A program made the translations under genes and the position numbers. This document shows, piece after piece, positions 50,003-50,070 of a DNA stretch of 50,070 bases (position 1 is the first letter of the stretch; every line of letters begins with the position of its first letter). The notes under the pieces were generated by a model that saw only the letters and a list, made by a program, of their open reading frames with translations, was not told the DNA's origin and searched no databases. Source of the stretch: an uncultured Bacilli bacterium. GTDB taxonomy: Bacteria > Bacillota_I > Bacilli_A > RF39 > UBA660. Location of the stretch: NCBI GenBank assembly GCA_947625425.1, contig CANQOH010000006.1:1-50070 (forward strand). The letters run 5' to 3'.

Positions 50003-50070
50003 GATAGACATTTATAATGTAAAGTTATAACGATAAATAAGAAAGTATTCGTAAAGTTATGTCAAAACAA

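Noticed and set aside
1..50070. UGA recoding as in Mycoplasma
   Set aside because: Tryptophan is encoded by TGG throughout and TGA occurs as a normal stop, for example in the ABC exporter ending at 37828.
50003..50070. A promoter or gene start at the right edge
   Set aside because: TATAAT-like sequences are present, but the stretch is too short and AT-rich to call anything.

Overview
The window is a strongly AT-rich, densely coded piece of chromosome from a low-GC Gram-positive bacterium of the Bacilli type. The evidence is its sporulation genes (gerM, gerE, spoIIIAH-like, yqfC/yqfD, sigK, spoIIP), teichoic-acid genes (tagD, tagG/tagH-like, several CDP-glycerol transferases), a T-box before a single-chain glycyl-tRNA synthetase, and Bacillus-like neighbourhoods (rpsU-yqeY, ybeY-dgkA-era-yqzL-recO, yqeG-yqeH, rpsT next to spoIIP, gerE next to gerM). 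The compact, AT-rich style suggests an uncultured gut lineage near the Erysipelotrichia/RF39 groups; that placement is inference. All genes read with the standard bacterial code.

Layout. 1-1841 (minus strand): tRNA-Arg(UCU), gerM, gerE and a spoIIIAH-like gene. 1946-2398: an orphan pilin-like membrane protein. 2476-5323: a bacteriocin cluster of peptidase-ABC exporter, miniature accessory membrane protein and two adjacent double-glycine precursor peptides of 52 and 51 aa, whose mature parts both carry GxxxG motifs as in two-peptide (class IIb) bacteriocins. 5368-6098: rpsU-yqeY. 6111-6802: a lone HEPN-like gene with its own promoter. 6863-19273: a cell-surface polymer island with GT2 enzymes, CDP-glycerol glycerophosphotransferases, a TagGH-type exporter, a TagD-like cytidylyltransferase, a GtrB/CsbB-like enzyme and two GT-C-like membrane proteins, one with a frameshift in an A7/T7 run.

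19387-23996: yqfC, yqfD (no ordinary start codon), VanZ-like, ybeY, dgkA, era, yqzL and recO. 24093-28486: a YfhO protein, then a very short T-box leader and glyS. 28552-31772: an unknown gene, sepF, divIVA and sigK (minus). 31842-37820: lipoprotein, FtsX-ectodomain-like protein, galE, yqeG, yqeH, mutL. 37828-41857: ABC exporter, miaA, transglutaminase-like protein, rpsT. 41987-45593: spoIIP, small membrane protein, two unknown genes and a XerC/D recombinase.

45577-50002 is the most unusual part. Two copies of a 21-nt sequence, identical in both, each lead directly into an intrinsic terminator hairpin, and each hairpin is followed by a small ORF (44 and 47 aa). Downstream, closely packed, are a nucleotidyltransferase, a GNAT acetyltransferase and a three-gene ABC-2 exporter. 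This looks like an RNA-controlled (attenuation or riboswitch) resistance or export operon with a leader element I cannot assign to a known class. No CRISPR array, insertion sequence, prophage or origin was seen.
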